A DNA stretch of 64,000 nucleotides from contig QZLH01000126.1 of assembly GCA_003833135.1 (NCBI GenBank), positions 69,663 to 133,662 of the forward strand, read 5' to 3'. The position numbers and the translations under genes are program-made. This document shows positions 13,401 to 26,000 of the stretch, piece by piece; position 1 is the stretch's first letter, and every line of letters begins with the position of its first letter. A model generated the notes under the pieces. It made no database searches. It was not told where the DNA came from and was given only the letters and a program-made list of their open reading frames with translations. This stretch comes from Oehlia diaphana. Taxonomy: Eukaryota; Glomeromycota; Glomeromycetes; Glomerales; Glomeraceae.

Positions 13401-16400
13401 AGTACACTTGTTGAAACTTTGCTAAATGTATCGAAAGATTTTGCCACAAAGTCTATTGCGACCAAAGCAGCACAAAAAGAAAATATTTCAACCACCGAAG
13501 ATGAAACTGCAATACTCGGAACCATAGTACAATGGGATGACTCAAATCATTTGTTAGTGTTTTTCTTATCTCAAACACCGGATTCAATCTGCGCTTTATA
13601 TAGAGACAAAGAGAAAGTACCACAAAACGTAAAAATTTTATTGAAAAGTCAGCATATCGGAGATAAGAGCCTCTGGGATTTGGATGATTATCATACGATG
13701 GACACTAGTATTTTATTGTCCACTTTGGAAAATTTAGCAAGAAAGACCATGTACAAACTTGAATATCCTCAATATGCTCTTTCTGCCGACAACTTAATTA
13801 AAATGGCTCTTATCCTTTTAAGAGCTCGTGCTAATATTCCCGTAATCGTATGTGGAGAAGCCGGATGCGGAAAGACTAGTTTAATAGGATTTTTAGCTAA
13901 AGTTGTTGAAGTAGAATTTCACGCATTGAATCTTCATGCTGGTGTTACAGAAGATGCTATTTTATATTTTATGAGAGAATCTCAAGAAAAAGCGAAAAAA
14001 GGAGAAGTTTGGTTATTCTTTGATGAAATTAACACCTGTAATCACATTGGATTACTTGCTGATTTGATCGCTCATAGAATTTTAAATGGAAAACCAATCC
14101 ATAATAATATACGACTTTTTGCGGCATGTAACCCATATCGTATACGTACAAAAGCAGCGACATCAGCAGGTTTATTAAAACCAAAAGACTCACGTTTTGA
14201 AGAAAAAAGTAAACTTGTTTATCAAGTTAAGCCGTTACCTGATCAAATATTGGATTATGTTTGGGATTATGGTGTTCTTAAACCAAAAGAGGAAGAGAAA
14301 TATATCGAAATTATGGTATCGGAACAACTTAAAGAACTTGGACATAAAGTATTATCAGAATGCTTATTTGCGTCCCAAGAATTTATAAGAACAATTGAAT
14401 CATCTTACAGCGTTAGTTTACGTGACGTTAAACGTGCTATTACACTTGTTAAATTCTTCATTAAAAGTTTTGAAGATCGACCTCCAATTAAAAGATTCGG
14501 AAAAGTTAAAAAATACCCTGAACCCAGTGATATTACGATTAATGTACGTTGTTATGTTATTGCATTAGGATTATCTTATCAATCAAGAATATATGAACAA
14601 AATTTAAGGAAAGAATATAGAAAAAGGATGGGAGAAATTTTTAGAAAGCACAAATTTATTATCGATGAGGAAAGATTTAGTAATATCGTAAGAGAAGAAC
14701 AAGAAGATTATATTAACAGGATGCAATGTCCACCTAATACGGCAAAAAACGAAGCTTTATTGGAGAATGTTCTAGTTATGATTGTATGTATTTTAACCAA
14801 AATACCTTGTTTCATAATCGGGGCTCCAGGATCCTCAAAATCTTTAGCGGTGAGACTTATAAGCCAAAATCTTCGAGGATCAGATTCAAATGATGAATAC
14901 TTTAGAAGATTACCTCAAGTATATTTAATTCCACATCAAGGTTCATCATCTTCAACTTCTGAAGGTATAAACAAAGTATTTCAAAAAGCAGTTGCGTATC
15001 AAGAAACAAGTTCAGAAGAATTTCCTGTTCTCAGCGTTGTATTACTTGATGAAGGTAATGATCATAAACTTTTTTAAAAAAATTTTCCTTGTCCGCATTG
15101 TTGATAAACAAATATTTTAATTTTTAGTGGGATTGGCTGAAACGAGTCCATTTAATCCGTTAAAAGTTTTACATTCGTTACTTGAACCAAGCTATCCTGC
15201 AGTTGGACCAACTGTCTCTTGCATAGCTATTTCAAATTGGCGATTGGATAATAGTAAAAGTAGCAGAGCATTATTAGTTCAAAGACCAAAGTTTGAATTA
15301 GAGGATTTAACGGATACAGCATCAAGATTGCTCATAAAAAGTGAGAATTCTCAAATATCAATTGCATCATTAAATTTACTAGCACAATCATATTTAAATT
15401 ACGAACAAAATGGACAAGATAAATTGCCAAATTTCCATGGACTAAGAGATTATTATTCTTTAGTAAAAAGTTTATCACAATATAGTAGTTTGACACCAGA
15501 AAATATACAAATGGCATTAATAAGAAACTTTGGTGGTGTAGACAATATTAGACAATTAATAGAGAAATATTTTGGACAAGTAATAAGATATTTTAATTCA
15601 TCAAAAGAATTTAATTATAAACATATACCAATAGGAGATTTAATTAATGCAAATTTAGAAGATAAAGATGCGAGACATTTAATGGTCATAGGTAAAAGTG
15701 ATAGTATTGTAAATTTATTAAATTATCAATTGAGGAAGAAAGGTTTAGATCCCGTTATAATACTTGGATCACAATTTCCTGAAGATCAAGATGATTATTC
15801 TTACAGTGTTTTAAGTAGAATCATGATGTGTGTTGAAACTGGCAGACCATTAATTTTGACAGATTTAGAAATTATTTACGGTGAGTACCATCCGGTCTAT
15901 ATCTAATATATTTATATGTTATTAATATTTTTGTTATTTCTCATATAAAAATAGGAAGTTTATATGATTTATGGAATCAAAATTACATTGTCGTTGGTAG
16001 TGAAGATGATCCAAAATTTTATGCCAGAGTAGCACTTGGAGCATATGCAAATCCAATGTTATACGTAGCCCCGACATTTAGATGTATTTTAGTAATGGAT
16101 GAAAGTAAATTAGAAAAAGCTGATCCGCCATTGCTTAATAGATTTGAAAAACAAAAAATGACCATGAACGATACATTAACTCAACAAGAGCATGAATTAG
16201 TAGATACTCTTAAAGAATGGACGAAATTAATTTCTACTATAACGGATAAAAAGAATATGTTAAATATAGAACTAAAAGGTTTCACAGAAAAGGATCTGTT
16301 TATTGGATTTGATGAAAGCGAGACTTTACAAAGTTTAGTTATTGACGTTAAAAAGAGTTTCCCTGAAGCAGAAGAAGATGAAATATTATTTAAATGCAAA

Positions 16401-19400
16401 GAGAAATTAGTCAAAATCGCGTCATCCGATGGTATGATTAGAGCCGAAAGATCGAATTTAAATTTAGAAGAAGTTAAGCAATGGAAAAATATTTATTTTA
16501 ATGAACAACATCATGATAATTTAACTGATCATATTCAGTATTGTCTTTCCGATAATGAAAATTACAATGAAGGGTTTGAAGGATTACAGATCATTATCAA
16601 TACATTCTCGAACATTAATACAGATATTAAATCACGTTTACAATATATTACTAGCTGCCAAATAGATAAATTATCAACATTCAAGACTGAATCTCAATTT
16701 CAAAACAGAATTAAATATTTTTGGAACGAGTCTCAAGATAAAATGCTAATATTACAATGTGATGTTACAACAATTAATGCGGGATGTATTAAATTGGCGA
16801 AATTTTTGATTGAACAATATCGTAACGAATATTTACAGAAAAGGAGATTACAATCACAATTACAGCAGGATACAGAACAATCAATATCTTGGAGTCTAAA
16901 AAATTCACAGTCAAAACAGCCGCAAAAAGATTTGCCTATTAAACACGTATGCATTATTTTACATATTCATAGAGAACAAGAAAATTCCTTAGCATCATTT
17001 AATTTCATGTGTGGATGGGATCAGGTTACGATAGAAACTTTACTACCTCAAGAAAAAGATTTGTCACTACTTTTGAATGATAACTTATCAGATTTAATAT
17101 CAACGGTATACCCATTCGAAGAAATCTTAAAACAAGAGTTATTATGGTGTTTATTATGTCTAAAATTTCCTTCCAATTTCAAATCAGTAGAGCATATTAA
17201 GATGCTTAACGAGAAAATTTACAAAACTCCTATCTTGGTCAATTTATTGAAGACTAGAACAGTAAATTGGCTAAAGGAACATTCCAATAACACCAATTGG
17301 CAATATGAAGTGTCGTCCAATAAGAAATTATTATATCCTTATTCTTCTTTTGCGAACGCACTTCTGGCTCACATCAGAAGAGTCATTCGTAAACCCATTG
17401 CGAAACTATTATACGCTCTTGAAAAATATGCGGCAATTTATACTATTATTTTCTTGTGCGAAAACGAAAAAAGTATTACCAACAAAGTTCCTGTCAAATT
17501 TGCGATGGAAAGTGTGGGGAGTAGTGACACAATTAAAGAAATTTCGGATGATAATATAATGAGTGATGATGCTTGTTTATTGGAATTTTGGAACAAGATG
17601 GTCGATGATGACAATGTAATTTCAATAGAAGGATTAAACGTTGATCCATCACCAGATAGTTATGTAATGCCACATGGAGTATATGAATTAGAATTTCCGT
17701 TTTCATATTATATAATGAAAAAAATTGATGATTCTAGAAGAGTATACGAAGAAGAATTGCTATCGTTATATAATAATCAAGAAAATATTGATAAAACGAC
17801 GGGAGAATTACATACTCATGTAGTAGAAGGGTATAATAAGAAATTTATTAATAATATTGAAAAAAGTCCTATAATTAAAAACTCGCCTATTGCTAATTAT
17901 CCCGAAAAATATTTTAAGGATTTTATTAATGTTATATTATCTGACAAAGTTAGTAGTGGAGAAAAAGATGGAAATTTGGATGAGAAATTATTGAAATTCA
18001 TTTTTGAAAGAAGATTAGGAGCTGATAATGTTTTGAATCCTATTAGATTGCATTCATATTGGTGGAAAAATTCTTCATCTATTCTTGCTGAATTATCTTT
18101 AGCTCAAATGAGCCCTAATGTTATCACACAAATTGAAACTGAAAAAGAAAATGAAGAAAATAAGATATTGTTGGATGTTGAATTTGAAATATATCTTGTT
18201 GAGCAAGTAATCCGAAATCTCTTAAGGAGAATTATTGATGCAAAAGAAGGTGAACATGAAGGACTAAGAAATTTAAGAATAATTGAAAGATGGCAATATG
18301 AGGTGACAAAAGTATTATCATTATGTGAAAAGATCAATGTATCCTTTAAATTATATTCATTACAATTGCTTAGAATTTGTAATGATTTATTAGTTACAAA
18401 ATCAATTCCATTGGGTGAGATGAAACGAATAATTGAATATGCTCAACAGCAAAATGCGAACTCTTCTTCCGATGGAGCACAAAATGAAATCATTACAGAA
18501 GGGTTTATTAATATTGTTATGAAGATTTTAACTAACCTTGAACTCAGCGAAAATAATTTAATTCCAAGACGTTTATTTATCTTGAGATGTCTTGATATGC
18601 TTACATTAGAATCGCCCGTTAGGCTCTATCTTTATAGAGAGACATTTTCTTCATCACCATTTCCAATTATGGGAGCAATTATATCACGTATCTTTGAGAC
18701 TGAAGAAAAAGAATGTCCTAATTCTATATTGCATCTTATTCAGCAACCAAAACAGATTTTACAACATTCAGAAAGACTTGCTACTATCAACGAATGTTTT
18801 AATATTAATAACTTGAATGTTATGATGGCTGCATTAATATGTGATACTTTTCAACAAGAATTTTTTTCAAAATTGGATTTGGTCGCCTTAGTTGATGGAT
18901 TTAATTCAGCAATTAATGCATTATATGGAAATGATATTCAACCATTACAACGTATTGCTTCGATCGCATTCCTTAAAGAATTTACCAATCAATTCTGGAA
19001 ATACATAATCAAGTGCAATGAAGATTATCTTCAACCTATTACACATAATTTATTGGAAGCGAAAACTTTTGATGGTTCATTATTAATGGAACAATTTAAT
19101 AATACGATGTCAATACCTCATCCACTAATTACTTCATTTGGTCTATATCTCTTGAGAGAATTGCGTATTAATAGAGAATTTTCAGGTGATGAAATCAAGA
19201 AATTCTGTGAAGCTCAATCAAAGAATCTGAATTGGTTTGATAATTTTAATATAGATGATAAAAATGAGAGCAGATTACCTTTTAATCCTTATTGGGCTGT
19301 TCCAAGTTATGGAAAATTAGAAATTGCGTTCACGTTATTATACAATGATGATAATCGACCACAATTCAACTCCATCTTTCAACAATATAATGATAAAGCG

Positions 19401-22286
19401 CCGGATTTATCAGATAAATTAGGACTATTTGGTATTGTAGTAGCTAAATTACATTCTATTAGAGCTTCAAGAGAATGGAAACATAATGAAAATCAAATTT
19501 CTCAATACTTTGGACAAAAAATTACTGATTTAACTACGATTCCCGAAGATTTTAAAGAGATACTATTTAATGTATTGGCAAACACTCATCCATTATTAAA
19601 AATTAATGAAGTAATAACAAACAGTGAATTGTTAATTAAATCAGTTATTGCTCATATAATTGGCTTGCATGTATTACTTGATCCAAATACCACTCCATTA
19701 TCACTTTATATGCATAAAATAATAGATGCTCAAAAAACTTTTATTTTAGCGTGTCAATCAGATATGGAGAATTTATTATTTAATGCTATTGCAGAAAGAG
19801 AAGGAGTATCGAGATACTCTTGTCAATGTGGGTATAAATATTTAATTGGGGAATGTGGTGGAGCAATGGAAGAAAGTAGATGTCCTGAATGTAAAAAAAC
19901 AATTGGAGGGTTAAGTCATGTTACAGCTGAAGGTAATACAAGGTTAGATGTTGAAAATAAATATTCATTTGAATCAAATGATCAAAAAGGCTATATTTCC
20001 GAAAAAATCAACGATGATATTAATTATACTATGAGGTACCTGACTCCTGTTGCTTACAGGATACTTCATTTAATTGTTCACGCTATTATTGGATCTCAAG
20101 CTGCTTCACCAGATTCCATCGCTTTAATCCAACAACATAGTAAGGATTACACTAACGTTGAAGATTACTGTATGGAACATATTAAAAATGATTGGAATGC
20201 TTTAAAACAAATTCTTAATTGTTCTGATGAGAATTTAGCTTTAACATTTCACTCATTGATATTAACTCTTGATAATAATTTACCGTCTTGTAATTCAACG
20301 CTTTATTCTTCTTACTCTAGAAATCAATGGGAAACAGCCTTCTCGCAAACAACAGTACTGGAACTTACTCGTAATGTAAATGAATCTGCTGCTAAATTCC
20401 GTGCTCAAATAGAACAAAATATGAAAAAAGTTGATGTTAAAAATTCTTTATTAGAAGAATTAATTAATCAAACTAATTTAATGGATGAGAGATATACTCG
20501 TGAAAATTTACCTTCATTATGGAGAGTAATTGGTAAAATTGACTACAACAGTTTCAGGGCTTATTATTTTTCCGATCCAAAACACACCGAGAATCATCCT
20601 TTCCTTAACGTCTTCTTTAAACATTCAAAAAATTTACATTTAATTAAATATCTTTATCCAATGGTTAAATTCATTCAAATACTGAGTACTAAATTAGGTT
20701 ATAAAATATCAAGAGATGATGCTAAAAAATTAACTTTTAGAAAATTTATCGAGAACGAATCAAATGATGGCAAAGATAAAGATACTTATGACACGCTCGA
20801 TAAATATTTTAATGAATTTCAAATATCTTATAATACTATAATCAATATGGTTGAAAGATACCAATGTCATACTTTTAAAATTAAACCACATATTACAGAT
20901 AATGAAAGCATTGTATATGGATTTATGGAAGGAAAAGATGAAGGAATTTATTTATGTGCAATAATAGAATATTTAATTAATATTCAAAATAATTTCTTAA
21001 GAGAAATAATGTTAATTAAACCTGGATCGTGCAATTCTCTTAGATTCCTACAATCTCCATCTTGGGATGTTATTACTTCTTCAGCTGATAATTCTCCTTA
21101 TATTATTAAATCCATGAGAGTTGATCGTGCAATTGAAAGTAATTTTATTGTTTATGAATGGGACGATGAAATTCTTAAATATTCCCAAAGAAATTTGGAA
21201 GTAGGAAAAGGACAATATATTATTTATGATTTGCATCGTATTGAAAGTAAATTGGCTAATACTTTAGTCTACAGTAAAGTTCATTTTGAAGGTGGTAATG
21301 AACAATTAGTATTAGATCCCTTCCCTTATCATTTAGAATTATTTTCTTCTTCCATACGTATACTTGGTGAAATTAAATCATTAATTCCTCAAGAAGAAAT
21401 TCCTTCTGAAAAATTATCTCTTATAATTGGTCAACAATCTGTCCCCTCTTATTTAACACTTTCAGCTTCCTTGTCAACTTTAACTTCAAAAGATAATTCT
21501 TCTGAATTACTTTCTTTATTAGAAATTTTACTTTGTTTCATAAAGAGAACATCAATTGGGGATGGTAATTTACTTTTGAATGAATTTATTAATCAATGGG
21601 TTCAATTATCTTCATTAACGGAAAATTCAAGATTCAAAACGATCCTATCTTATGAACTTCAATTAAAACACGTTGTATCTCTTTATGAAGTTATTGAAGA
21701 ACAAGTAGCTAATATTATGATTCAATTCATCGATAAGAAATTCAAAGAACCTTTAACGGATGATATGAAAAAAGATCTCGATGATGCTATTGATTTTGAA
21801 GGAGGAAACAAAGGAAAAATTCCTGCTGATTCATTTATTATAGCTATGAAAAGATTTATTCAAAGAGTATTACAAGCCGAAAGTGATAAAGAAACTCATC
21901 CACTAAATACTTATGTGACAGATATGTCTCTTAGTCTTTGGCCTAGTAATAATGTAATAGAAGAAGTTTTGGATGATAAATTCCCCGATACTCTTCTTGT
22001 AGCCAATTCTTTTGCTGCTTATGAATATGTTTTACAGAAAAAAGAGGTATGTATCATTTTATATATACAAATACATGCATTTTTTAAAATTATTATAACC
22101 TTTTTAACCCTTTTTTTATAGATATCCAAACCTAAACAATCATACTCAGGAGGAATGAGTAATAAACCACCTAGTTTTAATACAACATCTATTTCAGAAA
22201 CTACTGCCTCAAGTCCATCACAATCTACTCAGCCTTCTGCTTTTACCTTAAAAAATAAAGGAAAGAAAGTTATTAGAGATGAATGA
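7481..22286 (+). CDS. RNF213-type giant AAA+ E3 ubiquitin ligase (CBM20, AAA modules, RZ finger)
   Basis: Exons 7481-8724, 8799-9581, 9663-11450, 11579-15054, 15128-15880, 15955-22046 and 22122-22286 join in frame to 14,301 nt (4,766 aa); human RNF213 is about 5,200 aa. Order: acidic, Ser-rich N-terminus; CBM20 starch/glycogen-binding domain (about residues 94-205, GNIEELGNWEE); long helical arm; a Glu-rich repeat (about 1310-1435). An AAA module follows with Walker A GEAGCGKTS (about 2030), Walker B WLFFDEINT and sensor FAACNPYR. A second AAA module has Walker A GAPGSSKS (about 2352) and Walker B LLDEVGLAE, which straddles an intron. The large C-terminal E3 shell carries an RZ finger (about 3970-4005) with IGECGGAME and CPEC. 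By family knowledge these proteins ubiquitylate proteins and bacterial lipopolysaccharide and act at lipid droplets and in antimicrobial defence. No RING cysteine cluster is visible. Confidence 0.95.
7760..8095 (+). other. CBM20 domain in exon 1 of the RNF213-like gene
   Basis: Residues about 94-205 read VTFHVHLPSFDYIDGYPIIV, then GNIEELGNWEE, and later FDKVKYRYAFF. This is the CBM20 pattern of beta-strands with the GN.xELGxW turn that carries a sugar-binding Trp. Animal RNF213 also has an N-terminal CBM20, so the architecture is ancestral rather than a local fusion. A glycogen- or glucan-binding role is inference. Confidence 0.85.
11694..12069 (+). repeat. In-frame coding minisatellite, 18-nt unit, in RNF213-like exon 4
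   Basis: An array based on an 18-nt unit (about GAAGATACAGAACAACGT) encodes E-D-T-E-Q/K-R. The core 11775-11890 has about seven units, one shortened to 15 nt, with a visible higher-order duplication of three units. Flanking copies are more diverged (EE/TE/IVKE-type). It gives a highly charged, probably helical or disordered linker of about 125 residues upstream of the AAA core. All unit lengths are multiples of three, so copy-number changes would keep frame. The array also keeps several other frames open on both strands. Confidence 0.85.
19812..19919 (+). other. RZ-type zinc finger of the RNF213-like protein (variant)
   Basis: The segment reads [20 protein letters not shown], then SRCPECKKTIGGLSH. 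It aligns without gaps to the neighbouring ZNFX1-like RZ finger ([20 protein letters not shown], then CPDC..FIGG). The first half-site differs: the usual Cys-x3-His ligand pair becomes Cys-x-Cys-Gly-Tyr, so the canonical His is missing and an additional Cys (codon 19827-19829) sits two residues after the first. The remaining Cys residues (GECGG and CPEC) are intact. Confidence 0.88.
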
Positions 22287-23077
22287 GTTCTTTTTTGTTT
22301 ATATTGTAGCTTTTTTTTTCATCTATTTTCAATTTTATATGTAGTTAAATCTGTTTATTATATTAATTCCAGTTATAAGAAATAAAGTAAATTCAAAATT
22401 TAAAATTTAAATCAGACAGGTTTAATAATTTTATCGCAAAAATATGATAATTATTAAAGTCAACTAGTCAAGTACATAGCGAATTTTATTCTAAAGTGTG
22501 CAGCTACGGAATTTGGTAAGTACTTTATGTCAGTACAACTTAAGTTGTACTTCTCGCACAAATGATTTGTAGCTGAAACATGTACAAGCGTTTTGTTTTA
22601 TATTGAACGAAGGGAATTTCTTGGGTAATCAAATTCACCCTTGTCTCTCGTCTTGGTAACTGGTGACACATTCTCCTTTCTTTAAGGAGTATATAATCAA
22701 TCTTTAGTCTATTAATCGTTAAATAACAATCAGCATTTTATATTTTGTATAGAATTTTTTAAAGGAAAAACTTCTTTATTTAATACTAAGATTTAGAATA
22801 GTGATAGGAAATATTTTATATCCACTAACAATATAAATAGAAGTATCACTTTGAAAATTTATTAGTGACTTAAGACAAAAAAGAAGCTTTGACGTTTATA
22901 ATTTTTCTATAGTAGACATAGCAGACAAATTCTTATTAAAATTATTAAAATCCGGATATTTTTGAACTTTCACGAATTAAGTTTGTATAGTAAATTAAAA
23001 AAAAAGCTCTCTTTGATTTGTCACTATGGCTAGTTATACTTCAATATTACATTTTTCATGAGCCACTGAAACAAGAT
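22287..23077. other. Intergenic between convergent RNF213-like and ZNFX1-like genes
   Basis: 791 bp separate the two stop codons. It contains polyadenylation-like AATAAAG (about 22381-22387) for the plus-strand gene and a perfect 20-bp palindrome (listed separately). No RNA gene or transposon ends are seen. Confidence 0.55.
22532..22551. repeat. Perfect 20-bp palindrome
   Basis: The sequence AGTACAACTT followed directly by its exact reverse complement, without a spacer. It is centred in the spacer between the convergent RNF213-like and ZNFX1-like genes. It could be a dimeric factor site or chance; no transposon structure surrounds it. Confidence 0.8.
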
Positions 23078-26000
23078 TCACTCGATTATATTTCCACCGG
23101 TCATTGTTTCAAATTCAGCATTTCTTCTATTACCGGAGGTTAACAGGTGACTATTACCTCCGATAAATACTCCACAGTCAGGACACCTATTTTATAATAA
23201 GCAAGAATTATTTTCTTATTAAAAAATAAAGAATTAATTATTAATTTCCGTTACCTGCTCATTTGCATTGCCCCACCACATTCACCAATAGTATATGGAT
23301 GACCATTTGGACATTCATACCAGTGTCCTACAAAAATATATTGAAAACAATTAAGTTGGAATGAGTCGTAAATATCAAATCTAAATTAATTTTACCTGAT
23401 CCAATGAATTCGCTGCTCATTGCTCTGGAAATTTCTAATTTTTCTTGTTGAGATAATTGTCCAGATCTTTCTACTGTATCATAAAATTCATCTACATTCC
23501 TCAATAACTTAGAAATTCTCTCTGTACATTGACTTTGGAAATATTCCAATTCGACTTTTGGCAAAACATCATTTAATATTTTTTCGCAATCTTTGCGAAT
23601 TTTATTACATCTATTTTTGAGTTCTTCTTTATTTGTAGGAGTCACAATATTTCTAGGTAGATTGTTAAAAATAAATCTTCCAAATTGATACTCAAATTCT
23701 ACGTATTCCATTGAAGCAACTACTAGATGTCTTTTATATAAACTTTCTTTGCATGTCTGAATAATTACATCCAGATGATTGTTGATTGAATCATTTATAC
23801 TGCGACAAAATTTGATCCAATTTCTCTGTGTTTCTAATACTAAATTTCCAGTATGGGCTAATTCCACTTTAGGTAACTCTGAAACTATTCGAGTTGCTTC
23901 ATCAAACAAAATTTTTTGAACATTAACGATTTCGAAAAATGCGTCAAGATACAAACGACGGTCGAATTGTGGTGCAATTAAACCAACATCTCGAAGACTC
24001 TGTTCAAATCGTTTTTTTTGATTTTCTGGTGACTCTGTTTTTTCTATGACGTTGAGATTTTCCAAGTTATTGAAGAGTGAATCAAATTGAGCTTTGGATT
24101 TTTCATTGTAACTTTTATTGGTAAAATGTTTAAAAATAAAGAGCTAAGTATTAATAGTCCTAAGATTTTAGTGAAATACTATTTAAATTTTACTTACAGA
24201 CGCGTCACAGCAGCTTCAAAAGCTTTTTTATAAGGTGGATTTTTCGAATCTGACATAATAATCATCAATTTTTGGTATGAATTAAGGAGGTCGCGGACGT
24301 GAGTCCTCCACAAGTTTGCGTGTTGTTCCGGAATAAAGTGATACTTTTCAATTTGATAGAATTTCTCGCTCTCACTAACTTCAGATAATGTTTTATTTGT
24401 ATCCATAGTATTTTTATCGTCGATTTTCTTATTATTACTTTTTGGATAGGTTCTGTTTCTGAATTTTTCCAATAATTTTGGCCTATTATTCTCTATCTTG
24501 TTTATAATCTTTTCCAATGCCTCTCTCTGATATTTTAAAAGTAGATCATATTTTGTCAAAAACTTTTTGTTTTGCGTGTCAAGAATTCGTTTTTTAATAG
24601 ATCGTCCATATCTCTTGCTTTTAATGGGAGCTTTTTTTTTTAAAAAAAAAAAAATGAATAAATAAATTGTATCAAAAGGGCAAACACAAAGCTTAGTTAC
24701 CTCGACAGGTTGGACATGTCATAATTTTGTTTTCTCCCGATTTAGATGAAAGCATAACAAGTTTAGTCCAATTTCCGTAATCTCCTTGATAATATTTCTC
24801 CATCTCCATATGGTGATCCATTGTCTCCATTGTAAATACATGTCCACAGTCTAAGATAATCACTCTTTCTTTTTCCAAATCAGTTTCAGCAAATGTTTTA
24901 AATTCTAGAATATCGATCACTATAAAATTTGAAATGAATCAAACATTAAAAACGACAAAATCAAAAAATAAAATAAAAAAATAACATGAAATGAAATAAA
25001 ATAACATAAAAAAATAAAATAAAACAAAATAAAATAAAATATTGTATAAAGATTAAGTCTTACTAACTTTGCTCTTTAACATTGTCAGGTGCACAAATTA
25101 CGCAAAATTTCGGGGTTGGACAAATTTCACCACATACTCCTGGACACTGATGTCCACATTCCAATCTTTTTTCGCATCTTAAATCACATGGTAATCGTGA
25201 ACATGGAGCACCTGGAAGAAGTCAAGATATTTATCAGTATATGATACAAACAAAGCAAACACTAAAAGGTTAAAAAATTCATACCACAAGATAAAAGGCA
25301 TCTTCCTTTTCCGTGTGGACAATACCAATCACATTGTTCCGCGCAAGAAGAACAAGGTTTAAAACACTCCAATTTACACGTTGAATGTGAACAAGAAACA
25401 GTACACTTCGCTATGCAGGGCTTACAATTTTTTCCTTCGTGACAGACTTCTTCACATTTATGACCACAAAATAAGTTTCTTTCACAGATTTTTCTACAAT
25501 ATCCGTGTTTATTCCTCTTTATGTAGCCATTTTCATCAAAAATTGGTTCATCCTCGTTGGCTTTAATCGATCGTTTTTGACATTCATTACATGGTGATGA
25601 ACAACTAATTTGATTATGAAAGGCTTAATATAATTATTAAAAGTATCCTAAAATTTTTAAAACCAACTTACGGGTGGTTACATGTGTTTAATTCTCCACA
25701 TGGTTGTTTACAGATTATGTCATCCACTGATTTATTGCACTTTTACCATAAAGATATTATTAATTTTGTTATTTTAAACAATAAATAATCACTAGAAAAT
25801 TTTATATTACCATCACTTCAAGCTTATGCCCACATTTCGGTAATGTTTTAAAGACTTTTACACGACATAGTACTGAGTTGACATTACGACTTTCATAGCA
25901 CTTTGCATTTGGATACTTATGACCGCAAGAAGGCAAAGTGATATCACCAATAATTAAAGTGCAATCGCCTAGAGGAACAAAATTAAAAATTATACAGATA

